Assembly: GCA_040500365.1 (NCBI GenBank)
Contig: CP148031.1
Location: forward strand, 2,480,001 to 2,544,000
Source: Dehalobacter alkaniphilus
Lineage (GTDB): Bacteria; Bacillota; Desulfitobacteriia; Desulfitobacteriales; Syntrophobotulaceae
Direction of reading: 5' to 3'
DNA length: 64,000 nucleotides
The notes below the pieces were generated by a model, which had not been told where the DNA came from, did no database searches, and saw only the letters and a program-made list of their open reading frames with translations. Below, one piece after another: positions 38,619-47,402 of this stretch. The first letter of the stretch is position 1; each line of letters starts with the position of its first letter. The position numbers and the translations under genes are program-made.

Positions 38619-40103
38619 ATGGCCAACGAATACCTCTACGGCGCATATGGGCACATCGGTGACACCGTCGCCCAAAGCGCCGTGCAGGCCGGCACGACCC
38701 CCGTATATGTCGGGACGGCGCCGGTCAACCTTATTCGGGGCTATGCGGAGGCCGGCATCATCAACACGCCGGTGAAAATCTCCAACCTGATCGACGCCCA
38801 GCGAAAGCTCGGGTATTCGGTCAACTGGGAGACGTTCACCCTCTGCGAGCCCCTGACGGCGCACTTTGACAACCCGCTCGGGAACATCGGCCCGGTCTTT
38901 ATGATCAACGTGCTGGATCCCGACGTCCACAAAAAAGAGGACGCAACCACCAAGAGCGTGAGCTTCACCGGCGGCCGCGGCGAGTTTAAGAGCGACACCA
39001 TCATCCTCGACTCCCTCGTGCTCGCTGAAAAGGTCGAGGGCACAGACTTCACGATCGACTACAATTTCACCAAGGGCACCGTCATCATTAGCTCCGTGGA
39101 TCCCGAGGCTCCGCTGACTGGCACGATCGTGGCGACATACGACGAGATCGACATCGCCGAGCTCGACCCTGACGACGTCATCGGCGGCGTGACTTCTGGC
39201 GGCGTTTATACCGGCCTCGGCGCCATCGCCCTGCTCTATCCCGAGCAGTATGCAGTCGCCAACCTGATCGCAGCGCCCGGCTGGAGCGAACTCCCGGCAG
39301 TCTACAACGCCATGATCGCAGCCGGAACCAAGATAAACGGCCACTGGGACGCCTTTGCCATCGCAGACATCCCGATCGTGAACGGAGCCACGGCTGTCGA
39401 CACCATTGACAAGGCCAAGACCTTCAAGAGCACCAACGCCTTCACGCACGAGCGCAGCAAGGTATACTGGCCGCAAGTTATTGACAGCTCGGGCCGCATT
39501 TTCCACCTGAGCACTCTGGCCGTGGTCGAGCTCATGAGGGCAGACTTCTCCCACGACTCCATCCCGATGGAAACCTGCGGGAACAAGCAGATCCCTGTCA
39601 TCAGGCAATACTTCGGATCCGGCGCCACAAACCGCGGCTTTGACCAGCAGACAGCCAAGGAGCTCACGAGCGTCGGCATCAGCACGGCGGTCGCATGGGG
39701 TGGCCAGTGGGTATTGTGGGGCAGCCACACCGCTGCCTATGCCTATGGCGCCGATGTAGACCCCCGGGCGATCTTCGACGTCAGCATGAGGATGCTCATG
39801 CACATCACAAACAGCTTCCAAAGGGAATGGTCGCCGGAAATCGACGAGCCCATGACCCGGGCGCTGAAGGACAGGATCATCAACCGCGAGCAGGAAAAGC
39901 TCGACGCCTATGTGAGCGCCGGCGCCTTGCTCGGCAGCCCGGTGGTTTTGTTTGTCGAGTCGGAGAACCCGATCGGCGACATCATGAACGGAGACTTCCG
40001 CTGGGACATTCAGGCAACGCCGACCCCGCCGCTCAAGAGCGCGAGCGTCTACGTCGCCTATTCAAGCGCCGGCTTCTCCGTATATTACGAAGGGGGTGAA
40101 TAA
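38619..40103 (+). CDS. Contractile tail sheath protein
   Basis: 494 residues. Sheath family landmarks are GTTPVYVGTAPVNL, LVLAEKVEGTDFTIDYNFTK, NAFTHERSKVYWPQVIDSSG and the conserved C-terminal ITNSFQREWSPEIDEPMTRA. The presence of a sheath makes this a myovirus-type tail, unlike the lambda-type head next to it. A tube gene follows after 2 nt. Expression begins from AAGGAGG. Confidence 0.95.
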   Translation: MANEYLYGAYGHIGDTVAQSAVQAGTTPVYVGTAPVNLIRGYAEAGIINTPVKISNLIDAQRKLGYSVNWETFTLCEPLTAHFDNPLGNIGPVFMINVLDPDVHKKEDATTKSVSFTGGRGEFKSDTIILDSLVLAEKVEGTDFTIDYNFTKGTVIISSVDPEAPLTGTIVATYDEIDIAELDPDDVIGGVTSGGVYTGLGAIALLYPEQYAVANLIAAPGWSELPAVYNAMIAAGTKINGHWDAFAIADIPIVNGATAVDTIDKAKTFKSTNAFTHERSKVYWPQVIDSSGRIFHLSTLAVVELMRADFSHDSIPMETCGNKQIPVIRQYFGSGATNRGFDQQTAKELTSVGISTAVAWGGQWVLWGSHTAAYAYGADVDPRAIFDVSMRMLMHITNSFQREWSPEIDEPMTRALKDRIINREQEKLDAYVSAGALLGSPVVLFVESENPIGDIMNGDFRWDIQATPTPPLKSASVYVAYSSAGFSVYYEGGE

Positions 40104-40105
40104 GC

Positions 40106-40609
40106 ATGTGGCTCGACCTTAAAGGCCCTATTCTGGCCAACACGGTCTACTCCAACGGCAGACTCGTGGCCAAAGACGTGACCGTCACCCTCCCGAGTGT
40201 GACACCCGCGACCGCTGACTTCAGGGCGATGGGCACCGTAACCCTGCCTATACCCGGGCAGATCGAGGCCATGGAGGCGTCGATCACCAAGATCGGCATC
40301 GACCTCGGCCTCCGTTCCCTCCTGAAGCTCGAAAGCATGACGCTCGAGTTCAGATGGGCGCAGGACGTGAAGATGTCCGACGGCAGCTCGAAGGTGGAAG
40401 GCTGCAAGGCGTTCCTCCGCGGCGTACCGAAGGGGATCCCCGGGCTCTCTGTTGACCCGGGAAACAACTCCGAGAACGAGGTGGCCATCGCGGCCACGCG
40501 CTACCAGCTTTTTGTCGACGGCGAGGAGTATTGGCTGATCGACCAGCTCAACCAGATAATGAGGATCGGCGGGACTGACTACGCCAAGAACATCGTCAGC
40601 CTCCTGTAA
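40106..40609 (+). CDS. Major tail tube protein (P2 FII-like)
   Basis: 167 residues. Pattern of P2 FII tube proteins: LKGPILANTVYSNGRLVAKD, VTLPIPGQIEAMEASITKIG, VEGCKAFLRGVPKGIPG. It polymerises into the inner tube beneath the sheath. Ends just before a terminator-like hairpin, suggesting that sheath and tube are made in large amounts relative to the downstream genes. Confidence 0.92.
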   Translation: MWLDLKGPILANTVYSNGRLVAKDVTVTLPSVTPATADFRAMGTVTLPIPGQIEAMEASITKIGIDLGLRSLLKLESMTLEFRWAQDVKMSDGSSKVEGCKAFLRGVPKGIPGLSVDPGNNSENEVAIAATRYQLFVDGEEYWLIDQLNQIMRIGGTDYAKNIVSLL

Positions 40610-40634
40610 TGCCGATACCGCAAGGAATAACAAA

Positions 40635-40660
40635 GCACCGCCTCCACCCGGGGGCGGTGC
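40635..40660 (+). terminator. Hairpin terminator after the tube gene
   Basis: GCACCGCC and GGCGGTGC arms around a CCC/GGG-containing loop, followed by CCTATTTT. It is moderately strong and could lower expression of chaperone, tape-measure and baseplate genes relative to sheath and tube. Confidence 0.7.
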
Positions 40661-40685
40661 CCTATTTTAGAAAGGAGTTTTCACC

Positions 40686-41096
40686 ATGAAAAAGACCCTC
40701 ACGCTCAAAAACCCCATCAAAATCAACGGCAAGAGCGTCGGAAAGCTCGACTATGACATCAACGAAATCACCGCCCAAATGTTTGCGGAGGCCGACGCCT
40801 CGAAAATGAGAGCATCCGGCTCTACCGGCGGCAACCTCTCCGGGGCCGTCGAGCTTGACTACGGGCTCCATTTATACCTCGGCTTTGCATCGATCAAGGC
40901 CGTAAACCCCGAATATGACACCGCAGACCTCGAGAGGATCCACGGTTACGACGTCATGGAGGTCATGAGGATCGGGAGAAATTTTATTACTTCTCGGTCG
41001 GAGGAAAGCTCCAACCCCGACAGCTCCGGCGAGCAATCCGAGACTATGCCCGGGCCTTCCACACCTCCGTCCGAGACATCGGAGACCGACGCCTAA
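40686..41096 (+). CDS. Tail assembly chaperone, short form (gpE-like)
   Basis: 136 residues. The first about 100 are the folded chaperone part (KKTLTLKNPIKINGKSVGKL, ITAQMFAEADASKM, DVMEVMRIGRNF). The zero-frame tail is a Ser/Pro/Glu-rich disordered stretch with no fold, as expected for the short product of a frameshifted gene. Preceded by AAAGGAG. It binds the tape measure protein during tail assembly. Confidence 0.85.
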   Translation: MKKTLTLKNPIKINGKSVGKLDYDINEITAQMFAEADASKMRASGSTGGNLSGAVELDYGLHLYLGFASIKAVNPEYDTADLERIHGYDVMEVMRIGRNFITSRSEESSNPDSSGEQSETMPGPSTPPSETSETDA

Positions 41097-41206
41097 TCGA
41101 CTTCTTGACCGACTGGGGCGAGGCTGTGGAGGAGGCAAAGGAAGCCGAGAAAAACCGGCCAAAATACAAGGCCCCGCAGTTCAAATATAAGCACAGAAGG
41201 AGGTGA
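40686..41206 (+). CDS. Tail assembly chaperone, -1 frameshift fusion (gpE+E'-like)
   Basis: A slippery heptamer A-AAT-TTT at 40979-40985 lies at codons 99-100. A -1 slip continues as YYFSVGGKLQPRQL and ends KYKHRRR at the TGA at 41204-41206. The extension is coherent, helical and basic, unlike the zero-frame tail. The stop lies just before the tape measure start. This is the P2 E/E' arrangement. The fusion is about 173 residues. Confidence 0.85.
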
Positions 41207-41211
41207 TCGCG

Positions 41212-43260
41212 GTGGCGAAAAACAAAGTCGTGCAGGCAGTCGTCGACATCGCCGGCAGTATTGATCCGTCGCTGGGCAAAGCAATACAGGGCGCAACCGA
41301 TAAGATCGGCGGCCTGAATATAAAAGCCCTTGCGGCCGGCGCTGCTGTGGGCGGCATAGCCGTGGCCACCGGCAAGGCTGTCATAGATGCCGGCAAATAC
41401 CTCAAAGACCTCGGCGCTGCCTTCGACGGCGCCACTGATGCCATCCGTATCGGAACCGGCGCCACCGGCGACGCTCTGGATGGCTTGACCAAAGACTTCG
41501 ACGCCGTCTATGCGAGCGTTCCGACCAGCATGGAGGACGCCAGCAAGGCGATCGCGGACTTCAACACCCGCCTCGGACTCACAGGCCCGGAGCTTCAGGA
41601 CATGTCAAAGCAGGCCCTTCAGGTCTCCGACATGCTGGGCGAGGATCTCAACGGGGTGATCGAGAACAGCTCCAAGGCCCTCCAACAGTGGAATGTTGAC
41701 TCTGCTGATATGGGCGGGGGCATGGACTACATTTTCAAGGTCTCCCAGTCCACCGGCATGGGCTTCACCGACCTGATGACTGACATGCAGAAATTCGGCC
41801 CGCAGCTTCAGGACATGGGGTACTCGTTCGAGTCGGCGGCGGCTCTCATGGGACAAATGGAGAAGGCCGGCGTCAATACCGACGAAGTGCTCGGCGCTAT
41901 GAAAAAGAGCGTCACAACACTGGCCAAGGAGGGCGTCAGCGCCTCCGACGGCATCGCTATGTACTACGAGCAGATCAAGAACGCCGGAACGGCCGCAGAG
42001 GCCACAGCAATCGCCTCCGAGGTATTCGGGGCGAGGGCTGGCTCAACTATGGCCTCGGCCATTCGAGACGGTACGCTGGCCGTGGGCGACCTCACCGCCT
42101 CCCTCATGGAGAACGGCGAGACGATCGCCGGCGCAGCGGATGACACCTACGACTTCGGAGAGCGGCTTCAGGTCATGAAGCAAGGGCTCGAGGTAGCTCT
42201 GAAGCCAATGGCCAACACTGTGTTCGACGGGCTCAACAAATTCATGCCGGTGCTGCAAAAGCTCATGGAGAAGATCGTGCCCGTCATCAGCGACGCGGTC
42301 GACGCGGCCATGCCGTTCGTCGAACAGTTCCTCGACGGCGCAGCCAGCGCACTCGAGGAGGTGCTGCCGCTTATCGCTGATCTGGCGGCCGACCTGTTCC
42401 CGATACTGACGCAGCTCATGTCTCAGCTCCTTCCCCCTATTCTGGAGCTGGCCAAGTCGCTGCTGCCGCCGCTGATGCAGATAGTTCAGGCCATACTACC
42501 GCCGATCGCCAGCCTGCTGGCCACTATCCTCCCGATGGTGGTGCAGATCGCCAATATGGTGCTCCCGGTACTGGCCGAAATGATCGCAGCTCTCATGCCG
42601 CTCATAACGCCGCTGCTCAACGTGCTGCTTCAGGTAGTACAGGACGTGATCATGCCGCTCATGCCCGCCATGATGCAGCTCGTTCAGGCCCTTTTACCGC
42701 CTGTTCTATCCATCCTCGGGGCGCTCGCTCCGATACTCCAGCCCATCCTCGGCCTGCTGAAGCCCATCGCTGACGTACTGGCCACGATCGTCGGCTGGAT
42801 CGCCAAGGTCGTCGGCTGGGTAGCTGATGGCCTAAGCTGGGTGGTGGGCCTGTTCACCGGGGACGCCAAGGCCCCGGAGGGCTACGCAACCGGCGGCTTT
42901 ACAAGTGGCCCGTCAATCGCCGGCGAGGATCCGCGCTTCCCGACCGAGGCCGTCATTAGCTTTAACCCGGCGTACCGCAGTCAGAACCTCGACTACTGGG
43001 CGCAAGCTGGGCAAATGCTCGGGGCGTCCGACTCCGGCAGCTCCGGGCTGCTTAGTGGCGGGGGCGGCACATCCGTCGTCTACGACCTGAGCGGCCTCTC
43101 CTTCTCCCCGAAGATTGAGGTCAAGGGCAACGTGGACGACGAGGACACACTGATCAAACGACTCAAGGATCTCGAGCCGGAGTTTGTCGACTTCGTGCTT
43201 GAGGCCCTTGCCAAGAGGGAGGGGGGCGCCTATGTCACAGCAGACAGTCGGGTATATTGA
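41212..43260 (+). CDS. Tail tape measure protein
   Basis: About 682 residues. An N-terminal region typical of tape measure proteins (LDGLTKDFDAVYASVPTSME, GMGFTDLMTDMQKFGPQLQD, EVFGARAGSTMASAI) precedes a long Pro/Leu-rich hydrophobic repeat (residues about 390-560). This may cross the membrane during DNA entry. The length sets tail length. I prefer GTG at 41212, 8 nt after AAGGAGG; the GTG at 41203 overlaps that site. Confidence 0.93.
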   Translation: MAKNKVVQAVVDIAGSIDPSLGKAIQGATDKIGGLNIKALAAGAAVGGIAVATGKAVIDAGKYLKDLGAAFDGATDAIRIGTGATGDALDGLTKDFDAVYASVPTSMEDASKAIADFNTRLGLTGPELQDMSKQALQVSDMLGEDLNGVIENSSKALQQWNVDSADMGGGMDYIFKVSQSTGMGFTDLMTDMQKFGPQLQDMGYSFESAAALMGQMEKAGVNTDEVLGAMKKSVTTLAKEGVSASDGIAMYYEQIKNAGTAAEATAIASEVFGARAGSTMASAIRDGTLAVGDLTASLMENGETIAGAADDTYDFGERLQVMKQGLEVALKPMANTVFDGLNKFMPVLQKLMEKIVPVISDAVDAAMPFVEQFLDGAASALEEVLPLIADLAADLFPILTQLMSQLLPPILELAKSLLPPLMQIVQAILPPIASLLATILPMVVQIANMVLPVLAEMIAALMPLITPLLNVLLQVVQDVIMPLMPAMMQLVQALLPPVLSILGALAPILQPILGLLKPIADVLATIVGWIAKVVGWVADGLSWVVGLFTGDAKAPEGYATGGFTSGPSIAGEDPRFPTEAVISFNPAYRSQNLDYWAQAGQMLGASDSGSSGLLSGGGGTSVVYDLSGLSFSPKIEVKGNVDDEDTLIKRLKDLEPEFVDFVLEALAKREGGAYVTADSRVY

Positions 43261-43456
43261 GTACATCGCACAGGCCGGGGACACGTTCGACAGCATCGCG
43301 CTCTCTGCGTATAACGAGGAGCGCATGGCGTCAACGATCATCGGCGCCAACCCCGACCTCGGCGACGTTTTAATTTTTGAAGGGGGCGAGCTGGTGATGA
43401 TCCCGATCGTCGAGGATGTCACCACACCCGATACGCTCCCGCCATGGAGGCGATGA
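43232..43456 (+). CDS. Tail protein X (P2 gpX-like, LysM-type)
   Basis: 74 residues. A LysM-like pattern (YIAQAGDTFDSIALSAYNEE, IIGANPDLGDVLIFEGGELV) typical of gpX tail proteins. It lies between tape measure and gene D, as in P2, and overlaps the tape measure stop. It probably belongs to the tail hub or completion complex. Confidence 0.9.
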   Translation: MSQQTVGYIEYIAQAGDTFDSIALSAYNEERMASTIIGANPDLGDVLIFEGGELVMIPIVEDVTTPDTLPPWRR

Positions 43457-43457
43457 C

Positions 43458-44375
43458 ATGAGGATCTTATACGAGGGAAAAGACATTTACCCGGAGATCA
43501 GCGTGAACCGCTGCTTCCATGACATGTACGGCGAAAAGCAGAGCGACGAGCTCCTGCTGCGCCTTAACGACAACCGGCAGCTATGGGACGTTTGGCAGCC
43601 GAAGGCAGGCGACACCATAGCCATCGAGAACGGAGCGGCCAAGACCGGCAAAATGTTCGTCGAGAGCATCATCCCCGAGAGCGGTCTCGTCGCCCTCCGC
43701 GCTTTTTCTATGCCGCAGACGGCAAAAGACAAGCGGAGCAAGTCGTGGGAAAAAATCCGACTCCTCCAGCTCGGCCAAGAGATCGCGGAACGCCACGGGC
43801 TCAGCTTTGAGCAGTACGGCGTCACCGATCAGCTTTATGAGTATGTGAGCCAGAACGACCTCCCCGACTTCGCTTTTCTCCAGCAGCGCGTCACCCTCGA
43901 GGGCGTCGCGTTCCTCGTCTACGATGGCAAGCTCGTCATGTACGACGAGGCATACATCGAGCGGCAGAGCCCCGTCAAAACCGTGGCCATTACGCCGGCC
44001 AACGAGTTCGAGTACCGCGACGATCGTGTCAATGCCTATGGCTCGGCCGAGATCGTCAACGGTATGACGACCGGCACATTCACGGCGCCAAGCGGCGGGG
44101 CCAAAGTGCTGCGCAAGGTGATCCCGATTCAGATGTCAAGCCAGACCGAGGCCGACCGCTTTGCTCGGTCTTTGCTCCGGGACGCGAATAAAAACGCGAC
44201 CACCGGCACCCTCTGGACGGAGATCATGAAAGACTACGCGGCCGGCAGCGTCGTCGCGCTTCAAACCGATGGGGCGAAGTCGTGGGACGGCCCGGCCCTT
44301 ATCACCCGGATCCGGCATGACTACACGAAAGGCCGGAGCAAGGTCTATTTTAGGAAACCACTGGAGGGATATTGA
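43458..44375 (+). CDS. Baseplate hub protein (P2 gpD / late control D-like)
   Basis: 305 residues. Hub family pattern: ISVNRCFHDMYGEKQSDELL, IRLLQLGQEIAERHGLSFEQ, QNDLPDFAFLQQRVTLEGVA, and QTEADRFARSLLRDANKNAT. It forms the trimeric hub that connects tube and spike. The stop is followed at once by the spike start. Confidence 0.9.
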   Translation: MRILYEGKDIYPEISVNRCFHDMYGEKQSDELLLRLNDNRQLWDVWQPKAGDTIAIENGAAKTGKMFVESIIPESGLVALRAFSMPQTAKDKRSKSWEKIRLLQLGQEIAERHGLSFEQYGVTDQLYEYVSQNDLPDFAFLQQRVTLEGVAFLVYDGKLVMYDEAYIERQSPVKTVAITPANEFEYRDDRVNAYGSAEIVNGMTTGTFTAPSGGAKVLRKVIPIQMSSQTEADRFARSLLRDANKNATTGTLWTEIMKDYAAGSVVALQTDGAKSWDGPALITRIRHDYTKGRSKVYFRKPLEGY

Positions 44376-44764
44376 TGCCAATGACAGAGCGAACGATACA
44401 AAAAGGCACGATCTCCTCCATCGAGGGGGAGGTCGACAGAAACGGGGACAGAACCAAGGCCCGGGTGCTTCCGAGCACATCGGGGGGATCCGTCACCCGC
44501 CCACTCACGATCCCATGGTGGCTGCGCGGACAGATCGGAAACCTTGCGCCCGGCGTCGAGGTGGCCTTTGCCCTGTTCGAGGACTCCACCGGCATCATCC
44601 TCACGAGGATGGATGGCGAGTGGAACGGCTCGATCCCCGGAGATGTTACCATCGACGGAGACCTGAAGGTCAACGACATGGAGACCAACACCGTGGAGAG
44701 CTACAACAGCCACATACACGGAGGCGTGCAGGCCGGAACCAGCGACACCTCCGAGCCTTTGTAA
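44375..44764 (+). CDS. Baseplate spike/puncturing protein (gpV-like)
   Basis: 129 residues. An OB-like N-terminal domain (GTISSIEGEVDRNGDRTKAR, WWLRGQIGNLAPGVEVAFAL) is followed by a short beta-helix-like stretch (GSIPGDVTIDGDLKVNDMET) and the tip SYNSHIHGG. The HxH at the tip matches the iron-binding apex known from contractile-tail spikes. It pierces the outer cell layers. ATG at 44375 preferred over TTG at 44372. Confidence 0.85.
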   Translation: MPMTERTIQKGTISSIEGEVDRNGDRTKARVLPSTSGGSVTRPLTIPWWLRGQIGNLAPGVEVAFALFEDSTGIILTRMDGEWNGSIPGDVTIDGDLKVNDMETNTVESYNSHIHGGVQAGTSDTSEPL

Positions 44765-44779
44765 AGGGGGTGCACTTAT

Positions 44780-45346
44780 ATGGCCATCATGGCCCAATGG
44801 AACGGCAAGAGCTGGGAGGTCTCGCAACGCAGGATCGCAGCATTGAACAGCGTGGCGGCCTCTGTAAAGCTCAAAACAGATAACAAGGACGACGCAGCCG
44901 GCTCGCCGGCGACCACGTCCAAGGGGCTGGAGCTTCAGAACTTCTCCTTCGAGTTCGCCTTGAGCTCGGCGGCGGGCGTGGATGTCCGCAGCGAATACGA
45001 GTCATGGGTGGGACTGCTGGGTGGCTCTGCTCCCTTCTATCTCGGAGGCCGGCGCTTCGGCCCTGAGAGTGTCATGCTCACCGGCGTGAGTCTCGACAAT
45101 ACGACCCTGAACGACTTCGGGACAATATTGCAGGGGACGATCGCCATCAACCTGACAGAGGACGCCCCGGAAGCCTCGGCGAAAAAGAGCTCCGGCAAGA
45201 GCAAGACCACGGCCATTAGCGGGAAAAGCACCCCGGCCGTGGCTACATACTCAGAGTTGGGGCTCAAGTCGTCGGCTGCTTCTGTCGGCGCTACTGCCGC
45301 CAATAAGGCGGCCAAGAAACCAACCAACCCGCAGCTCAACAAGTGA
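44780..45346 (+). CDS. Hypothetical tail/baseplate protein
   Basis: 188 residues. The first about 130 residues are beta-rich (AQWNGKSWEVSQRRIAALNS, FYLGGRRFGPESVMLTGVSL, TILQGTIAINLTED), followed by a disordered Lys/Ser/Ala-rich tail. It lies between spike and wedge genes, so a structural baseplate role is likely. I do not recognise the family. Confidence 0.6.
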   Translation: MAIMAQWNGKSWEVSQRRIAALNSVAASVKLKTDNKDDAAGSPATTSKGLELQNFSFEFALSSAAGVDVRSEYESWVGLLGGSAPFYLGGRRFGPESVMLTGVSLDNTTLNDFGTILQGTIAINLTEDAPEASAKKSSGKSKTTAISGKSTPAVATYSELGLKSSAASVGATAANKAAKKPTNPQLNK

Positions 45347-45355
45347 GGTGATCCG

Positions 45356-45628
45356 ATGAAAGCGAAGGGCAACGGGACGCCACAACAGTGCGTCCAAAAT
45401 CTTATTTTAATAACCCGCGGAGAGGTGCCGTATGAGCGGATCAAAGGACTCGCCTCCACGACCATCGACAAGCCGGCAGAGGCCGCACGGCCGACGCTGC
45501 GCTCCGAGATCGAGTTCCTGATCGAGACCTATGAGCCGCGGGCAAACCTCAAGGACTTCGACATCGAGGCGCTGGCCGCAGAGGCCGGCAGCTTCCAGCT
45601 CAATGTCGAGATCGAAAATAACGAGTGA
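45356..45628 (+). CDS. Baseplate wedge protein (gp25/gpW-like)
   Basis: 90 residues. Short alpha/beta sequence (CVQNLILITRGEVPYERIKG, LRSEIEFLIETYEPRANLKD, FQLNVEIENNE) like the gp25-type wedge proteins found immediately upstream of gpJ. It starts after GAGGTG and is followed by the gpJ-like gene after 14 nt. Confidence 0.7.
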   Translation: MKAKGNGTPQQCVQNLILITRGEVPYERIKGLASTTIDKPAEAARPTLRSEIEFLIETYEPRANLKDFDIEALAAEAGSFQLNVEIENNE

Positions 45629-45642
45629 AGGAGGCGGCATAA

Positions 45643-46806
45643 TTGAGCGATGAAATCACCAACGGCGGCCTCGACTTTGTCGAGACCAACGCCGGCACGA
45701 TATACACGACAATCATCACGGCGCTGGAGCAGGGCGTGAGCGAGCCCCTCTATCCGGGAGACGAACGCAGGATCTACGGGGAGGCCATTGTGGCCGCCTT
45801 TGTCGCGCTCTATAACACGATGAACGACGTGGCCCGCCAGAAGATGCTCAGGTATGCGCGGGGCAACGTGCTCGACGCCCTCGGCGCCAGAACTGGCACC
45901 ACGAGGCTCGAGGCAAAACCGGCAGCCACAACCGTGCGCTTCTCAGTGACGACTCCGGCGCCCGTCAACGTCGTGATCCCGAAATGGACGAAGGTCACGC
46001 CAGACGGTGAGGTATATTTTGCAACTGACGAGGCCGCAGTTCTTCAGGCCGGCGCCTATACGGTCGACGTGCCTGCATCCTCTACGGGCGGCGGCGCACG
46101 ATTCAACGGCTACGCAGCCGGCACCATCGCCACGATCGTCGACCTGCTGCCGTATATCTCGGCAGTAACCAACATCACAGCCAGCTCCGGGGGAGACGAC
46201 GGCGAGCCATACACAACGGCCGGAGACGACAGGTACCGCGAGCGCATACGGCTGTCGTCCGCAAAACTCTCAACAGCCGGCCCGAGCGACGCCTATGTCT
46301 ACTGGGCACTCACCGCAGACCCGGACATCGTCGACGTGAAAGTCGAGAGCCCAACGGCCGGCGCCGTGCAGGTCATTCCGCTCATGAAGGGCGGCGAGCT
46401 GCCGGACTCCGAAACACTGGCCAAGGTGCTCGCCATCGTGGCCGATCCGGCTATCCGTCCTCTCACCGACAACGTCAGCACCGTGGCCCCGACCACAGTG
46501 GCGTATGACATCAACATCGTCTACTACACCACGGCAGCCGACGAGGCTGCGGTCGTCGAAACCATCGAAGGAACCGGCGGCGCGATCGAACGCTTCCGGG
46601 ATTGGCAAAGCTCGGCGCTCGGCCGGGACATCAACCCGGACTATTTGCGCAAGCTGATCCTTGCACCTGACTGGGAGACCAGCCTGCGCGGGGCCATCCG
46701 CGTGGACGTGACTGCGCCGGCGCACACGACAATCGACAACACCGAGGTGGCCGTGTTCAGCGGATCCCTCACCATATCGCACGAAGTAGTCACGGGGGTG
46801 GTGTAA
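45643..46806 (+). CDS. Baseplate J-like wedge protein
   Basis: 387 residues. PF04865 pattern: ARGNVLDALGARTGTTRLEA, PASSTGGGARFNGYAAGTIA, TTAGDDRYRERIRLSSAKLS, GPSDAYVYWALTADPDIVDV, and YYTTAADEAAVVETIEGTGG. It forms the outer wedge of the baseplate. The start is a TTG at 45643, 8 nt after AAGGAGG. Confidence 0.93.
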   Translation: MSDEITNGGLDFVETNAGTIYTTIITALEQGVSEPLYPGDERRIYGEAIVAAFVALYNTMNDVARQKMLRYARGNVLDALGARTGTTRLEAKPAATTVRFSVTTPAPVNVVIPKWTKVTPDGEVYFATDEAAVLQAGAYTVDVPASSTGGGARFNGYAAGTIATIVDLLPYISAVTNITASSGGDDGEPYTTAGDDRYRERIRLSSAKLSTAGPSDAYVYWALTADPDIVDVKVESPTAGAVQVIPLMKGGELPDSETLAKVLAIVADPAIRPLTDNVSTVAPTTVAYDINIVYYTTAADEAAVVETIEGTGGAIERFRDWQSSALGRDINPDYLRKLILAPDWETSLRGAIRVDVTAPAHTTIDNTEVAVFSGSLTISHEVVTGVV

Positions 46807-47382
46807 ATGAGGCTATCAGAGGCCGACATTCTGCAACTACTCCCCACCTTCATGCGTGAGGATGACGCCGTGGCGGCCCTCGCCTCCGGCTCCAATGAGG
46901 TGATCCGGCAGCTCGCCAACAGCATCCGGCTCCTCAGTACATGGGATCACGTCGCGGACATGGCCGGCAAAGAGCTCGACGAGCTCGCGTGGGAGCTGGG
47001 GATCCCGTGGTACGACAGCGCAGCGACCGACGAGGCCAAGCGCATGGTCATCAAGCAGAGCGATCAGGTATACGCGAAGCTCGGCACCAAATGGGCCGTC
47101 GAGCAGATCGTGACCGCCTACTTTGGCACCGGCGTCGTCCGCGAGTGGTGGGAGTATGGGGGCGACCCGTTCCACTTCAAAATACTGAGCGACAACCCCG
47201 AGCTCGTGAATACCCAGCTCTCGAAGTTCATGGCCCTGCTGGAGACCGTAAAGCGCAAGAGCGCGTGGATGGACGCCATCCTGATCACCCTCACCGGGGA
47301 AATGACGGTTTACTTCGGCATGGCCATCCGAGACCACAATGTCGAACGGCACAGCCTCGGGGCTGACGTCGTCCTCGAATAA
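46807..47382 (+). CDS. Tail protein I-like
   Basis: 191 residues. PF09684 pattern: LLPTFMREDDAVAALASGSN, IRLLSTWDHVADMAGKELDE, LAWELGIPWYDSAATDEAKR, KWAVEQIVTAYFGTGVVREW. It joins the baseplate wedge to the tail fibre. It follows the J-like gene directly. Confidence 0.92.
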   Translation: MRLSEADILQLLPTFMREDDAVAALASGSNEVIRQLANSIRLLSTWDHVADMAGKELDELAWELGIPWYDSAATDEAKRMVIKQSDQVYAKLGTKWAVEQIVTAYFGTGVVREWWEYGGDPFHFKILSDNPELVNTQLSKFMALLETVKRKSAWMDAILITLTGEMTVYFGMAIRDHNVERHSLGADVVLE

Positions 47383-47402
47383 TCGCAAAAGGAGGAACGA
47401 AT

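Noticed and set aside
38553..39821. Minus-strand open frame of 422 codons over the sheath gene
   Set aside because: Shadow of the strongly supported sheath gene; low-complexity composition and no start context.
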